DNA of 64,000 nucleotides, taken from contig CP092886.1 in NCBI GenBank assembly GCA_030710605.1, positions 53,052,128-53,116,127 of the forward strand. Direction: 5' to 3'. The stretch is from Cordylochernes scorpioides. Its lineage: Eukaryota; Arthropoda; Arachnida; Pseudoscorpiones; Chernetidae. A program made the translations under genes and the position numbers. Positions 54,001 through 62,829 of this stretch are shown here, one piece after another (position 1 is the stretch's first letter; the number at the start of each line of letters is the position of its first letter). The notes beneath the pieces are model-generated. The model made no database searches and was not told the origin of the DNA. It was given only the letters and a program-made list of their open reading frames with translations.

Positions 54001-57000
54001 CTGTTTGGCTACTTGCACTTGCTGGTGGGGTTGGACTTTTGCAAGAAGCGGAGGCCATTGGAGCATTTTTTTTTTTAATTCTTGGTAACCACTCTTAGTG
54101 CTAGCCTCACTGCACTGACTCAGAAATGACTGAGAACCTCCAGCAGTTTTACACTGAGCATATACACTCATGGACAAAATTTAAGAAAGTTGTAACTTTT
54201 AGCATGTACATTGGGATTCAGACAATAACTTTGAAAGATTTTTGATAGACAGTGGCCTTTATTGAAGGCACATGAGATTACCAAGTGTGAACAAAATTGC
54301 CTCTGTGTCCTTAAAAAAAAAAAAAAATTGCCGGCTATATCAAAATATGAAACTTAAGTTTTGTTGATGAGTGTATATCCAGGACTTTCCATTATTTTAT
54401 ATCACAGTATAGACTAGTAAGTGTTTTATTTTAAAATAACATATTGATTATAAGTTTTGCTTTGTGCTAAAATATGTTGTTCTAAATGGCATTTTATTAT
54501 ACAATTTTATTCTTAACATTGTGTGTGCATTTTTGCGCAGATTTTGGCCTCATAAAAATTAACTGCAAAACAAAGAGCCCTACGGGTGTGGAGTTTCAAG
54601 TTGGTGGCATCTCAAATCTCAAAACAGGGAATTTCGACGGCAACCTTGAGACAAAATACCATTTCAAGGATTCTGGTAAGTATTTTACTCTTTTTTTTTT
54701 TCTGACCTGATATTTCCTTTTAGAAATGATTTCTGATATCTTTGCTATGTAATAATACTCAGAAAATAAAGTGCCATCTGGATTTTAGATAAAAATCACA
54801 ATTTTACAATAGAGATATTGTAGTTGTGTACATCTATAGAAAGAAGATCAGCATAGTGACAGAATAAAAGGGCATCTCTTGATCATGCAACTGAACGTTG
54901 TTGATAGCTTTTTGCTATCAATTGGAAAATATAAATTGAACATTGATTTTTCATTTCCAGTATTTCTTTAAACCCTTTCTTGAATTAAAAATAAAAGCCA
55001 ACCATATTTTAGGCTGTTGGTTCTAATCCGTGTTTTGCAGGCTATATGGAAGCAAGTTCTAGTTCAAAAGATTTTACATTGAATGATATGTACAGGTTCT
55101 TCACATATACAGTGTATTCACATATTTGCAAGGTTAGAGCCTTGTGGTGTGGATATTGGATTCTGGATTTTATTTCTTCTAAAATGAGCTTTTTTTCTCA
55201 TTTTGTTTTCTGTCCAAACATTTCTCTCTTTTTTTTTCATTCATTTTTTTCTTAAGATGATAAAACAGTTGTCTTTGAGGTTCCTTCTCTTTGTTTCTTC
55301 TTTGTAGTTGTATGCCTCTTTGAAGGTTTTATTTTCAAGCTTTTCTGATTTTTCGTAGAGGTGAAATTATTGTTTTATTATGAAATCATCTGTTTTATAT
55401 CTTGAGATCCTTTCTAATGATGCTGCTCTTTGACAAACCATATCTTGATCATCAGGTGATTTAAAATTTTTCAACATAGTTATTTTTTTTTTGCAGTTAT
55501 GAAGACAGGGTGGCCATAGGTAAGAATTTGTCTTATAATTGATTTGTAAATTGTTCGCTTTCATTGTGAAGATGGCTTGCTTTTGTTTGTTAATAGTTGC
55601 ACTATCCTGTGTTGTGTTGCCTTTGAGAAATTGATTCGGTTCTGGATGTGTTTTTGAAAGGTCAGATGTTGATCAAGGATGATGCCCTGGTACTGTCATT
55701 CCATTTTATTGGTGCATCAGAAAAACATGGATCATCTGAGATTTGCTTTCTTTTGTCTTTCCTTCTGAAAAATGTATAGCTTCCATTTTTTGAGGGTTTA
55801 GAGTAATCTTCCATTTGTTACACCATATATTCACAAAGACGAGAGATTCTCGGAGTTTCAGGTATATTTTATCAAAATCATATGCTGAAACTAATGTTGT
55901 TGCAACATCTGCATATAAATGTAGCGACATCCCTCAAGGGTAAGGGTAATCATCTATGTATATGTTAAAAAAGGTCAGACCTTGGTGTCGACAAAATGTC
56001 TTTGACCTTCATTCTGAAGTTTCTATCAGAGAGAAAGCTTCTTGTTATTTTTATTATGTCTCTGGTAAGTTCTTTTTGGCATTCTATATAAAAGGCTTCA
56101 TGCCAAACTTCATCAGCTGCTTTGGATATATAAAAAAAGATACCTCCTGTTAATTGCTGTTACTCCATGGCTTTTCTGATTGTTTTCTGTGACATCTACA
56201 AGTTGATGCAGGGTGGAGTGTTTAAACTGGTCCCCAAATTGCCCTGGGGCCTTAGGGAATTATTTTTGTTCAATGCTCTTTACAAGAAAATAAACCTAAT
56301 CCAAATAAATTAATAGTGTGTGATGTTTTGGTAACAGTGTTGTTGCCATCATCAGACAAAAAAATGAGCACAATTTGGATTATAGCTACAAACACAAGGT
56401 AATAAGACCAAATCCAAAATAAATAAATAGTGTGTGACATTTCAGTAACAGCGTTGTTACCATCATCAGACAAAAGAATGAGCACAATTTTGATTTTAGA
56501 TTATAGCTACAAGAAAATAAAGAGCTAATCCAAATAAATTAATAAAGTGTGACATTTCGGTAACAGCGTTGTTACCATCACGCTATTACTGAAACGTCAC
56601 ATACTATTAATTTATTTGGATTAGGTCTTATTTTCTTGTAGCTATAATCTATAATCCAAATTGTGCTTTATCACATTCAATGCTCTTCTTATTCCTTTTA
56701 CAATGATCCTTTTAAATAATTTGGAAGTGGCAGGCAATAGTGAAATAGATCGGTAGCTTGTTGGCGGATAGTGTTGTGATTTTCCTTGTTTAAAAATTGA
56801 ATAAATAATTGAAATTTTCCAATTGTTTGGAAAGTGTGCACCAGCCTTAAGGAGGCATTAAAGGTATTGGTAAGTGATCTTAGAACATTTGGAATTCCAT
56901 CGATGCCCGGAGCTTTTTTGTTAGGGAAGGTGTGTCAATTATTGCCTTTATTTCTCCCATGTTAGTGTGTTCTAGACCTATTTCATTGTTTGTTTGGAGG

Positions 57001-60000
57001 TATAGGTTAACTTCTTTGATTTAAGGATCTGTTTGATTTTGAAGAATGAGGTAGGAGGATTAGGTCTGAGCTGTTTTTGGTAACTGTCTGCTAGGTTCAG
57101 CTGCCTCATCTGCTGTTAGTGTTAGTTTGTTATTTGTTTCAACAATAAAGTCTTTCTGGACAGTGTTATAGTTGAGGATGTTCAAACACATCCTGTGACG
57201 GGGTTTGAGCCAGGTTTCTGATATTAGAGTGATATCTATATCCTAGTCATTAAGGAATTCTGTGAATTGCTGGCTTTTGTCCTGAAGGCTGCGTGTTCAA
57301 CGAACTATTCAGAGTCTGTTCCTATAACCTTTGTATTCATTGACATCCAATAGTGGTGAGGACGTTCGTGACTTTTATGGCTAATATCTTTGGGTTGCTG
57401 AGAGCCTGTTTGATGGAACTTTTGATGGGGCTTGATTTGAAATTTTCAGTGGAATACTTTTAATTTTGTTTGCATAGGTGTTTCCCTTATTTTCGGTGGT
57501 TTGAGGCAATTTTAGGGTAACAGGTACCTGGGATTGTTCTTTTGTGTGTTAGAGAAGTTATTATTTTAACTTGGGATATCTTTATTGATTTTTTTTTTTT
57601 TTTTGGTAAAGTGAGCAGCCACGCCAGTTCGCTCGCTGAGTGCTGCCTCTGTCTGTTTGCACATTTCGGTGGAGTTTCTTTTTTATTTGTGCATTCGGAG
57701 GTGTGTGTAAAATGGCTTTTTCTGCACTTGACACATTTGGGGATTTCTTTTCACTATAATTTTGAATGACCAAAATTTTGGCATCTAGGACATTGCCTAG
57801 ACCTTTGGGAGTACTGTAGGCCTCAATTCTGCACTTCATGTCGCAAATGTCTATGATGTATATTTCTTTGTTCTTGACTGTTTTAGGAAGAGTTACCTGG
57901 ATGAGTGGGAGATCCTCTTTTGTTCCTACTTCCATGTTAATAGATGCTTTATGTAATAGTTAATAGGAAAGGTACGTTCTTCCCTTCTTATGCAGTCAAC
58001 TCATCCAAAGAGGTATTATAATTTCTTTTGGAAAGAAGAAAAGGATATTTCAAGACAAATATGCATAATTTTTCTATGCTAATTCTTTCAAAAGAGTATT
58101 TTAATCAATATCTTGAAATAAAAAAATCTTCAGTTGATAGTTTATATAGATAATACCAGTGGTATTTCGAACCCCCTGTTTATGCTGGTGTCATTGATAT
58201 AAAAGATTTTAAGGTCAGTCTTTAGGGTTTTAAAAGGATTTGTTTGTTGTAATGGGGGTTGTGACACTTTTGACCTGTTTCAGTTTCATTTTGATATATC
58301 ATTGTATCCACACAAGGTAATAAGACCAAATCCAAATAAATAATAGGGGGGTCGGTGGAAGGCTGGTTAAACCGTTTGGTTTCGACCACTACGACCCGGG
58401 TTCGATTCCCGCATTGGACACTTTTTATGTTTAAAAAAAAAAAAAAAATGCTCCAATGGCCCCCCGATTCTTGCAAAAGTCCAACCCCACCAGCGAGTGC
58501 AAGTAACCAAACGGGGCTCTGGCACATTTGTAAGTGCAAAGTCGAACTGCTTTCACATGTGTAGACATGTGGTGCGCTTACAGTAAAAAGCAGTCGCTAA
58601 CTACCCACCATGATTATCATGGCCTGTACCACGTGTACTAGGGATAAGCAAAAAAAAAAAAGAAAAACCATCTTCAGACAAAAGTACTGAATGACAAATT
58701 TTACCACAGCATGTTTTTAAATAGTTACTGTTATCTAGTGTGTAGTAACTATTTAAAACATGCTATGGTAAAATTTCTCATTGAGTAATTTTGTCTGAGG
58801 ATGGTAACAACGCTGTTACCGAAACGTCACACACTATTTATTTATTTGGATTTGTTCTTATTTCCTTGTGTTTATAATCTATAATCCAAATTGTGCCTTA
58901 TCATCATTGTATCCACTATTTTCAAATTAATTTTGAGCTATTAAATATTGTCTTGGAGCAGTTGGGTGCTCTCAAAAGCATTGTTTAAATAATGGTTATA
59001 CATTTTAAATAATATAAGAAAGTTAATTGCTTTGAATAAAAAAAAAAATATTGAAACTGCTAAAAATGTCTCAAACTAGACTGTAAAGAATAATTAAGTT
59101 ACATGATTTTAAATCATTTATACAAATATAAGTCCAGCCAAATCTTGCTATGAGGTCATTAAAGAACACAATTTTATTTTATTATAATCATGTTACTATT
59201 ATAAAATTATAAAAGAGGCTGTTACACTTTATAAAATAACCTCTGTAAATTAGAAATAATTTTTTATCGCTACTTTCCTTTTTATATGTATATATAAGCA
59301 CTGCGCGAGCTTGCGCATGCGTCTTGGGCCCTGAGGGTTCGAATATTTTTGTTTTGAGCGTTAAATAGACATTCTTCTTTGCCTTCTCTCTATCGCCATA
59401 ATTAATCGTATTTCACCTGTTTAACTTATAAACTTATCTTACTTGACTTTTATTAAATTGTCATTTATCATGGAGTGATTGTCTGTTAAATCACCCTGTG
59501 AATTCCACATTACAATATATATACTTAAAAATAAAAGTAGTGCTTAAAAATTATTTCTAATTTTCAGTGTTTTTTTTTTTTGCTTATCCCTAGTACACGT
59601 GGTACAGGCCATGATAATCATGGTGGGTAGTTAGCGACTGCTTTTTACTGTAAGCGCACCACATGTCTACACATGTGAAAGCAGTTCGACTTTGCACTTA
59701 CAAATGTGCCAGAGCCCCGTTTGGTTACTTGCACTCGCTGGTGGGGTTGGACTTTTGCAAGAAGTACTAAGTTAATGATGACATTTAAAACAACCTCTAT
59801 ATATTAAACCATATATAAATATAACAAATTCTTGAGAGTATATTTTCTAATGTTCTTTTTCTTTTTCAGGTGCCACCCTCAAAGAGAAATGGACGACAGC
59901 TAATATTGTCACAACAGATGTGACAGTGGATAATCTCGGAGTCAAAGGGCTCAAAGTTGGAGTTGGTGCCAATTTCTCACCCAATACTGGCGCAAAGAAG

Positions 60001-62657
60001 GTCCTTGTGCGATCTGGCTTTAAGAATGACCTGATGAATTTGGCACTCGATATGGATATGGATTCTGCTGCCTGGATTGTCAATAGCTCTCTGGTCAGTG
60101 CTTACAAGGGATGGCTGTTGGGAGCTCAGGTGAACCTGGATGCTCGTGCTCGCACCTTAAACAAGACCAACTTCGCCTTGGGATATACCAATGACGACAT
60201 TATTCTACATACTTCTGTGTAAGTAAACTGAATACCAACTCTGTGTAAGTATGTTGAACTGAAGAATAAGAGATCAGACAAATGGCTATGTAAACTGGTT
60301 TTGGAGTAGATAAGAAAAAAAAAAAAAACTTCCGTATAAAAGATAGAGGTTAGTCTGATGCATTGAGAAGCCTGATGGTTTTTTTTTTTTTTTAAATGAC
60401 TTAAAAACAAAAGAGAGATGGAGATAGAGAGAAGGCAGGGAACAGTGGATGTGTGCCCTTTTGAAGGAGTTCTTACAGCATTGATTTTTATAGCTGATGG
60501 GCAGTAAGAGAAGAAATGGGTATATGTTGGGGTGAAATAATTTTTATAAAACACAGTTGTATGGATTGTATGATTAGAATAGCTAAAAATATAATGACAT
60601 GATTATTCTCTATTTCTAGGGAGAATGAAACGGTTGGGTCATAGAAATTCAAGGTGCCTAGGATGAGGGGGATTCTTTGGGCGGATACACAGAACATTGT
60701 TGATATATTGATGCCAGAGAAAGATATTGGTCAGACATGATGATCTCAGCCGCAATTGTTGATAGAGAACTACCGATTGGGGAGTCTCAGATCTGTTTGA
60801 ACATTTTCTTATTGAAAGTGAAAGGCATGCTTTAGTAAGTTGTGCTATTTTTCTGATGGGCCCTATTGACCATTACAGCAGAGATCATCATGTCTGACCT
60901 CCTGTATCAACTTCAAACATCATTCTAATATCTTTCTCTGGCATCAATATATCAACAATCTCCATGTATCTGCCCAAAAATTACCTGGACCTCTTCCTAG
61001 GCATCTTGAATTTCTACGACCCAACCATTTCATTCTCCCTTGAATTAGAGCATAATCACATTCTTTTTTTTTTTTTTAACTATTCTAATCATACAAACCA
61101 GCGCCAAATTTCATACAACTATTTTAGAAAAATTACCTCACCCCAACATATACTCATTTCTTCTCTCGCTGCCAAATCAGCTATAAAATCAACATCATAA
61201 CAACACTTTCAAAAAGAGCAAACACCCACTGCTCCCTACCTTCTTTAAAGTCTTCCGAAAAATAAATCTATCATCAGGCACCTCAATGCATTTTCACCCC
61301 TAATCAACCCCAAAACTGAACAGTTGACAAAGCCCCTTGTGTAATCTCATATTCTTCCATGTCCAACTCCATAGCTTGTAACCACATAAATTTGGAATCC
61401 ACACATATATCAGCAACACTCTTGAGCTAGGTCACAGACTGAGACATCCCATCACCAAGGACATATTAATAGACCTCTTTCTCCAGCCCAATGCTGTCTA
61501 CTCTGTTTCTTGCACTAGATGCAATGACGTGGGTGAGACAGGTAGAACAGTAGGTATATGCCTCACTGAGTATCACAGATGTGTAAAAAACTGATGAAAA
61601 ATTCCTTAATATATCAACACAAACACAGAGGGCACCCTTTCAACCTCAATCAAGCAATAGTACACTAAGGAAACATAGAGAAAAAGAACCAAAGACTGGT
61701 ATTGGAAGCCTTAGTTTCCCAAAAACTCAAAGGCATTAGTCGGACAATAGACCTTCCTGACAATTACTACAATATCCCAGTTTTAATCCTTGCCTCTTGG
61801 TAATAGTTTATCTTTAGTTAGTACTACCCCATTTGTGTATTTATTGCTCCCTTGCTGGTAAACATGCTTCATCCTTTTTTTTTTTTTCATATAATTCATT
61901 GCATAACATTTTTTACATATTCTGTTTATAATCTATGCAAAATCATGGCCACCATATATTATAAGATCGTCTTTGCATCAACCTTCCTTATAATTTTATA
62001 TCATTTGAAGGCCAGAAAATTTCACAAAAAAGTTTGTGAAATGATTAACAATTAAAGAAACTTTTTGCCTTCATATATTTTTTTCTCATGGTATATTTAG
62101 CATAGTACATTGCAGAATCTGCTGCTGCTGTATATATTATTCTAGTTTCTAATGCTCACCTTAAATTTCATTATTTTTATTGCACATATGCATTTTTTTC
62201 TCGTTTTTCACAGTCGGTCTGACAAAATGTTGTGTTGTGTAGCCACAATGGAACAGAATTTGGCGGCTCTGTGTATCAAAAGGTGAACAAAAAGCTGGAA
62301 AGTGGCGTACAGATTTCTTGGACCAATGCCGTCACAAAATTTGGCTTTGGCTGTGTCTACAAACTTGACCCGGAGACCCAACTGAGGGTAAGTCTCAGCT
62401 TATATATTGTAGTAATCTTGGCTGACAATCTTATTGCTGCATCCTATAGGCCATGATAAACAACTCCAGTCTGATTGGACTTGGAATCACCCATACCCTG
62501 AAGCCTGGTAAGTATTCTAAATAATTTTGTCCTAGAATGAACTTTGGTAACCACGATATTTGTAGGCATCAAGCTGCACCTCTCGGCTCACATTGATGGG
62601 AAGACCCTCACTCAGGGTGGACATAAGCTTGGCCTGGGCCTGGATCTGGAAGGCTAA
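50958..62657 (+). CDS. VDAC: Voltage-dependent anion channel (mitochondrial porin), six coding exons
   Basis: Coding segments: 50958-51021, 54541-54675, 59870-60218, 62243-62387, 62450-62507, 62566-62657; 843 nt, 280 residues plus stop. All introns are GT-AG. The product is the beta-barrel channel of the mitochondrial outer membrane that passes ATP, ADP and small anions. Its start, MSPPCYSDLGKNARDIFSRN, is the N-terminal helix. GLK lies at residues 93-95. Glu72 in LKEKW matches the intramembrane Glu73 of human VDAC1. GYTNDDIILHTSV, NGTEFGGSVYQKVNKKLESG, NNSSLIGLG and GGHKLGLGLDLEG are diagnostic. No lesions. A splice acceptor at 50954 just before ATG implies a non-coding first exon upstream, not located. 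AATAAA at 62817-62822. Confidence 0.96.
51273..51425 (+). repeat. SINE-A, old 5'-truncated copy
   Basis: Body only: TTCAAGTAACTAAATAGGGC, TCTGGCATATTGTAAATGCA, ACTTACAGTAAAA. VDAC intron 1. Confidence 0.6.
51428..51752 (-). repeat. SINE-A, full-length copy
   Basis: 325 bp. On its own strand: tRNA-like head with GGTTTTCGACCGCTACAGCC and a B-box-like GTTCGATTCCCGC, A-rich linker, body, and a 3' end ACTAGGGATAAGC plus A-run. It lies head to tail with the older copy at 51273-51425. VDAC intron 1. Confidence 0.82.
51925..52328. repeat. 25-bp tandem repeat, about 16 units
   Basis: Unit TTGTTGTGTCCCACTAGAAC plus TTTTA. Variants (GCC for GTC, CTC for CCC, AAATT for AACTT) recur in the same order at 52163-52213 and 52263-52313, showing block duplication. 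In VDAC intron 1. Confidence 0.92.
52761..53118 (+). repeat. SINE-B copy, full length
   Basis: 358 bp with a 13-bp duplication AGAAAGGACTGTA (52748-52760, 53119-53131). Begins CTCTGCCTTTGCTGATCCCA and ends GAGATAAGAAAGAAG. Compared with other copies it has an extra ~45-base palindromic piece (TCAAGTCTTAAGCTTTACAA region) near the 3' end. VDAC intron 1. Confidence 0.8.
53222..53500 (-). repeat. SINE-A, old copy
   Basis: Body motifs ACAAGTACACATGGTACAGG and CCAGAGCCCTGTTTGGTTAC, with a decayed head near 53440-53495 and no poly(A). VDAC intron 1. Confidence 0.65.
53865..54078 (-). repeat. SINE-A, headless copy
   Basis: T-run, ATCCCAAGTACATATGGTAC, body, ending at the internal T-run (A-linker) without the tRNA-like head: a 5' truncation at the A-rich linker. 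VDAC intron 1. Confidence 0.75.
54163..54375. mobile_element. Tc1-derived MITE
   Basis: 213 bp between TA dinucleotides. The inverted ends TACACTCATGGACAAAATTT(AAG) and TACACTCATCAACAAAACTT(AAG) differ at three positions. The inner sequence (AGAAAGTTGTAACTTTTAGC, ACATGAGATTACCAAGTGTG) matches the Tc1 relic at 3512-3630. No coding sequence. In VDAC intron 1. Confidence 0.82.
54541..54675 (+). CDS. VDAC: VDAC coding exon 2
   Basis: Acceptor TTTTTGCGCAG. Encodes FGLIKINCKTKSPTG to YHFKDS (residues 22-67, both end codons split). Donor G|GTAAGT. Confidence 0.95.
55365..57940 (-). pseudogene. Jockey-type LINE relic in VDAC intron 2
   Basis: Minus-strand pieces in LINE order. 57582-57935: ORF1 with LPLIQVTLPKTVKNKEIYII (PRE_C2HC end) and a decayed zinc region ending RANWRGCSLYQ. 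Then endonuclease and RT traces across about 56690-57480. 55706-55930: LYADVATTLVS (motif C, ADD changed to ADV) and WCNKWKITLNPQKMEAIHFS. Different family from the LINE at 24.8 kb. Heavily decayed and interrupted by hammerhead-type repeats at 56283-56674. Confidence 0.7.
56283..56674. repeat. Cluster of hammerhead-type arms and one palindrome
   Basis: Three successive left arms (TAATAGTGTGTGATGTTTTG..., AATAGTGTGTGACATTTCAG..., TAATAAAGTGTGACATTTCG...) each followed by a CATCATCAGAC-type end or its relic, then one right arm (GAAACGTCACATACTATT to ATCCAAATTGTGCTTTATCA). This looks like nested or tandem insertion of the same element. In VDAC intron 2, within the LINE relic. Confidence 0.72.
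58309..58904. repeat. Hammerhead-type element carrying a SINE-A insertion
   Basis: The left part, ACACAAGGTAATAAGACCAA to AATAATAG, ends at 58345. After the SINE it resumes at AACCATCTTCAGACAAAAGT. An extra perfect ~45-base inverted repeat (ATTTTACCACAGCATGTTTT and inverse) forms the loop. The right-arm core 58795-58828 is complete: CTGAGGA, GGTAAC/GTTACC, GAAACGTC. In VDAC intron 2. Confidence 0.75.
58346..58661 (+). repeat. SINE-A, best full-length copy
   Basis: 316 bp. The tRNA-like head (58346-58420) has GGTGGAAGGCTGGTTA (A-box-like) and GGGTTCGATTCCC (B box). A 15-16 base A-linker follows, then a ~205-base unique body, and a 3' end TAGGGATAAGC plus A12. About 30 bases of the host palindrome are missing at the insertion point, so no clean target duplication is seen. 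Confidence 0.86.
59569..59765 (-). repeat. SINE-A, 5'-truncated copy
   Basis: T-run, GCTTATCCCTAGTACACGTG, body up to GTTGGACTTTTGCAAGAAG, then cut. It lies about 100 bases before VDAC exon 3. Confidence 0.8.
59870..60218 (+). CDS. VDAC: VDAC coding exon 3
   Basis: Acceptor CTTTTTCAG. Longest exon, residues 67-183: GATLKEKWTTANIV to DIILHTSV, spanning the middle barrel strands. Donor GT|GTAAGT inside the last codon, so the apparent TAA in frame is intronic. Confidence 0.95.
60420..61725 (+). pseudogene. Penelope-like element relic in VDAC intron 3, with inverted partial copy
   Basis: Plus strand 60885-61725: RT C-terminal pieces (LNFYDPTISFSLELEHNH, KINIITTLSKRANTH-like) followed by the GIY-YIG endonuclease VYSVSCTRCNDVGETGRTVG. 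The tail read across shifts is HRCVKN, HKHREG and so on. The left arm, about 60420-60735, is an inverted copy of the RT C-terminal part (minus strand LNFYDPTVSFSLEIENNH). Stops are frequent. This family differs from the Penelope-like element at 18.4 kb. Confidence 0.7.
61726..62242. other. VDAC intron 3, right part
   Basis: AT-rich; ends in a T-rich tract with two AG acceptors. No other feature. Confidence 0.5.
62243..62387 (+). CDS. VDAC: VDAC coding exon 4
   Basis: The acceptor is TGTTGTGTAG, not the stronger-looking TTTTTCACAG 29 bases upstream (ends 62213). Only the downstream AG keeps the frame (V-HNGTEFGGSVYQK). Ends DPETQLR, phase 0. Confidence 0.92.
62450..62507 (+). CDS. VDAC: VDAC coding exon 5
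   Basis: Acceptor CATCCTATAG after a 62-base intron. Encodes AMINNSSLIGLGITHTLKP, part of the porin signature. Confidence 0.94.
62566..62657 (+). CDS. VDAC: VDAC coding exon 6 and stop
   Basis: Acceptor ATATTTGTAG after a 58-base intron. Encodes IKLHLSAHIDGKTLTQGG, HKLGLGLDLEG and TAA. Confidence 0.95.
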
Positions 62658-62816
62658 ATTCCATTTTGGACGCAAGGATTAGATTACATTGTCTCTAGGT
62701 TTTCTGCTTTTTAGAACCTCATGGATAGACCTTTCCCCCCGTCTTTATTTTTTTTTCTTTCAGCGTGAACTCAAATGTTTTTATTTCAATTACTGTACAA
62801 TTCAGGTGTAATACTT

Positions 62817-62822
62817 AATAAA
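62817..62822 (+). promoter_or_regulatory. VDAC polyadenylation signal
   Basis: AATAAA 160 bases after the stop, followed by GT-rich sequence (TTGTTTGTGC). Confidence 0.7.
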
Positions 62823-62829
62823 TATTGTT

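Noticed and set aside
54486-54710. 74-codon open frame starting MAFYYTILFL as a secreted peptide
   Set aside because: Its N-terminal part is the VDAC intron and the rest is exon 2 read through the donor site.
58346-58420. Functional tRNA gene
   Set aside because: A- and B-box-like motifs are present but the sequence does not fold into a full cloverleaf by eye, and it is fused to an A-linker and SINE body; it is a SINE head.
60488-60697. 69-codon minus-strand gene in VDAC intron 3
   Set aside because: It is the inverted copy of the Penelope RT end, matching 60964-61200 on the other strand.
62214-62242. Extension of VDAC exon 4 upstream to the TTTTTCACAG acceptor
   Set aside because: It puts the following sequence out of frame and reaches a stop within about 25 codons; the downstream AG preserves the conserved NGTEFGGS.
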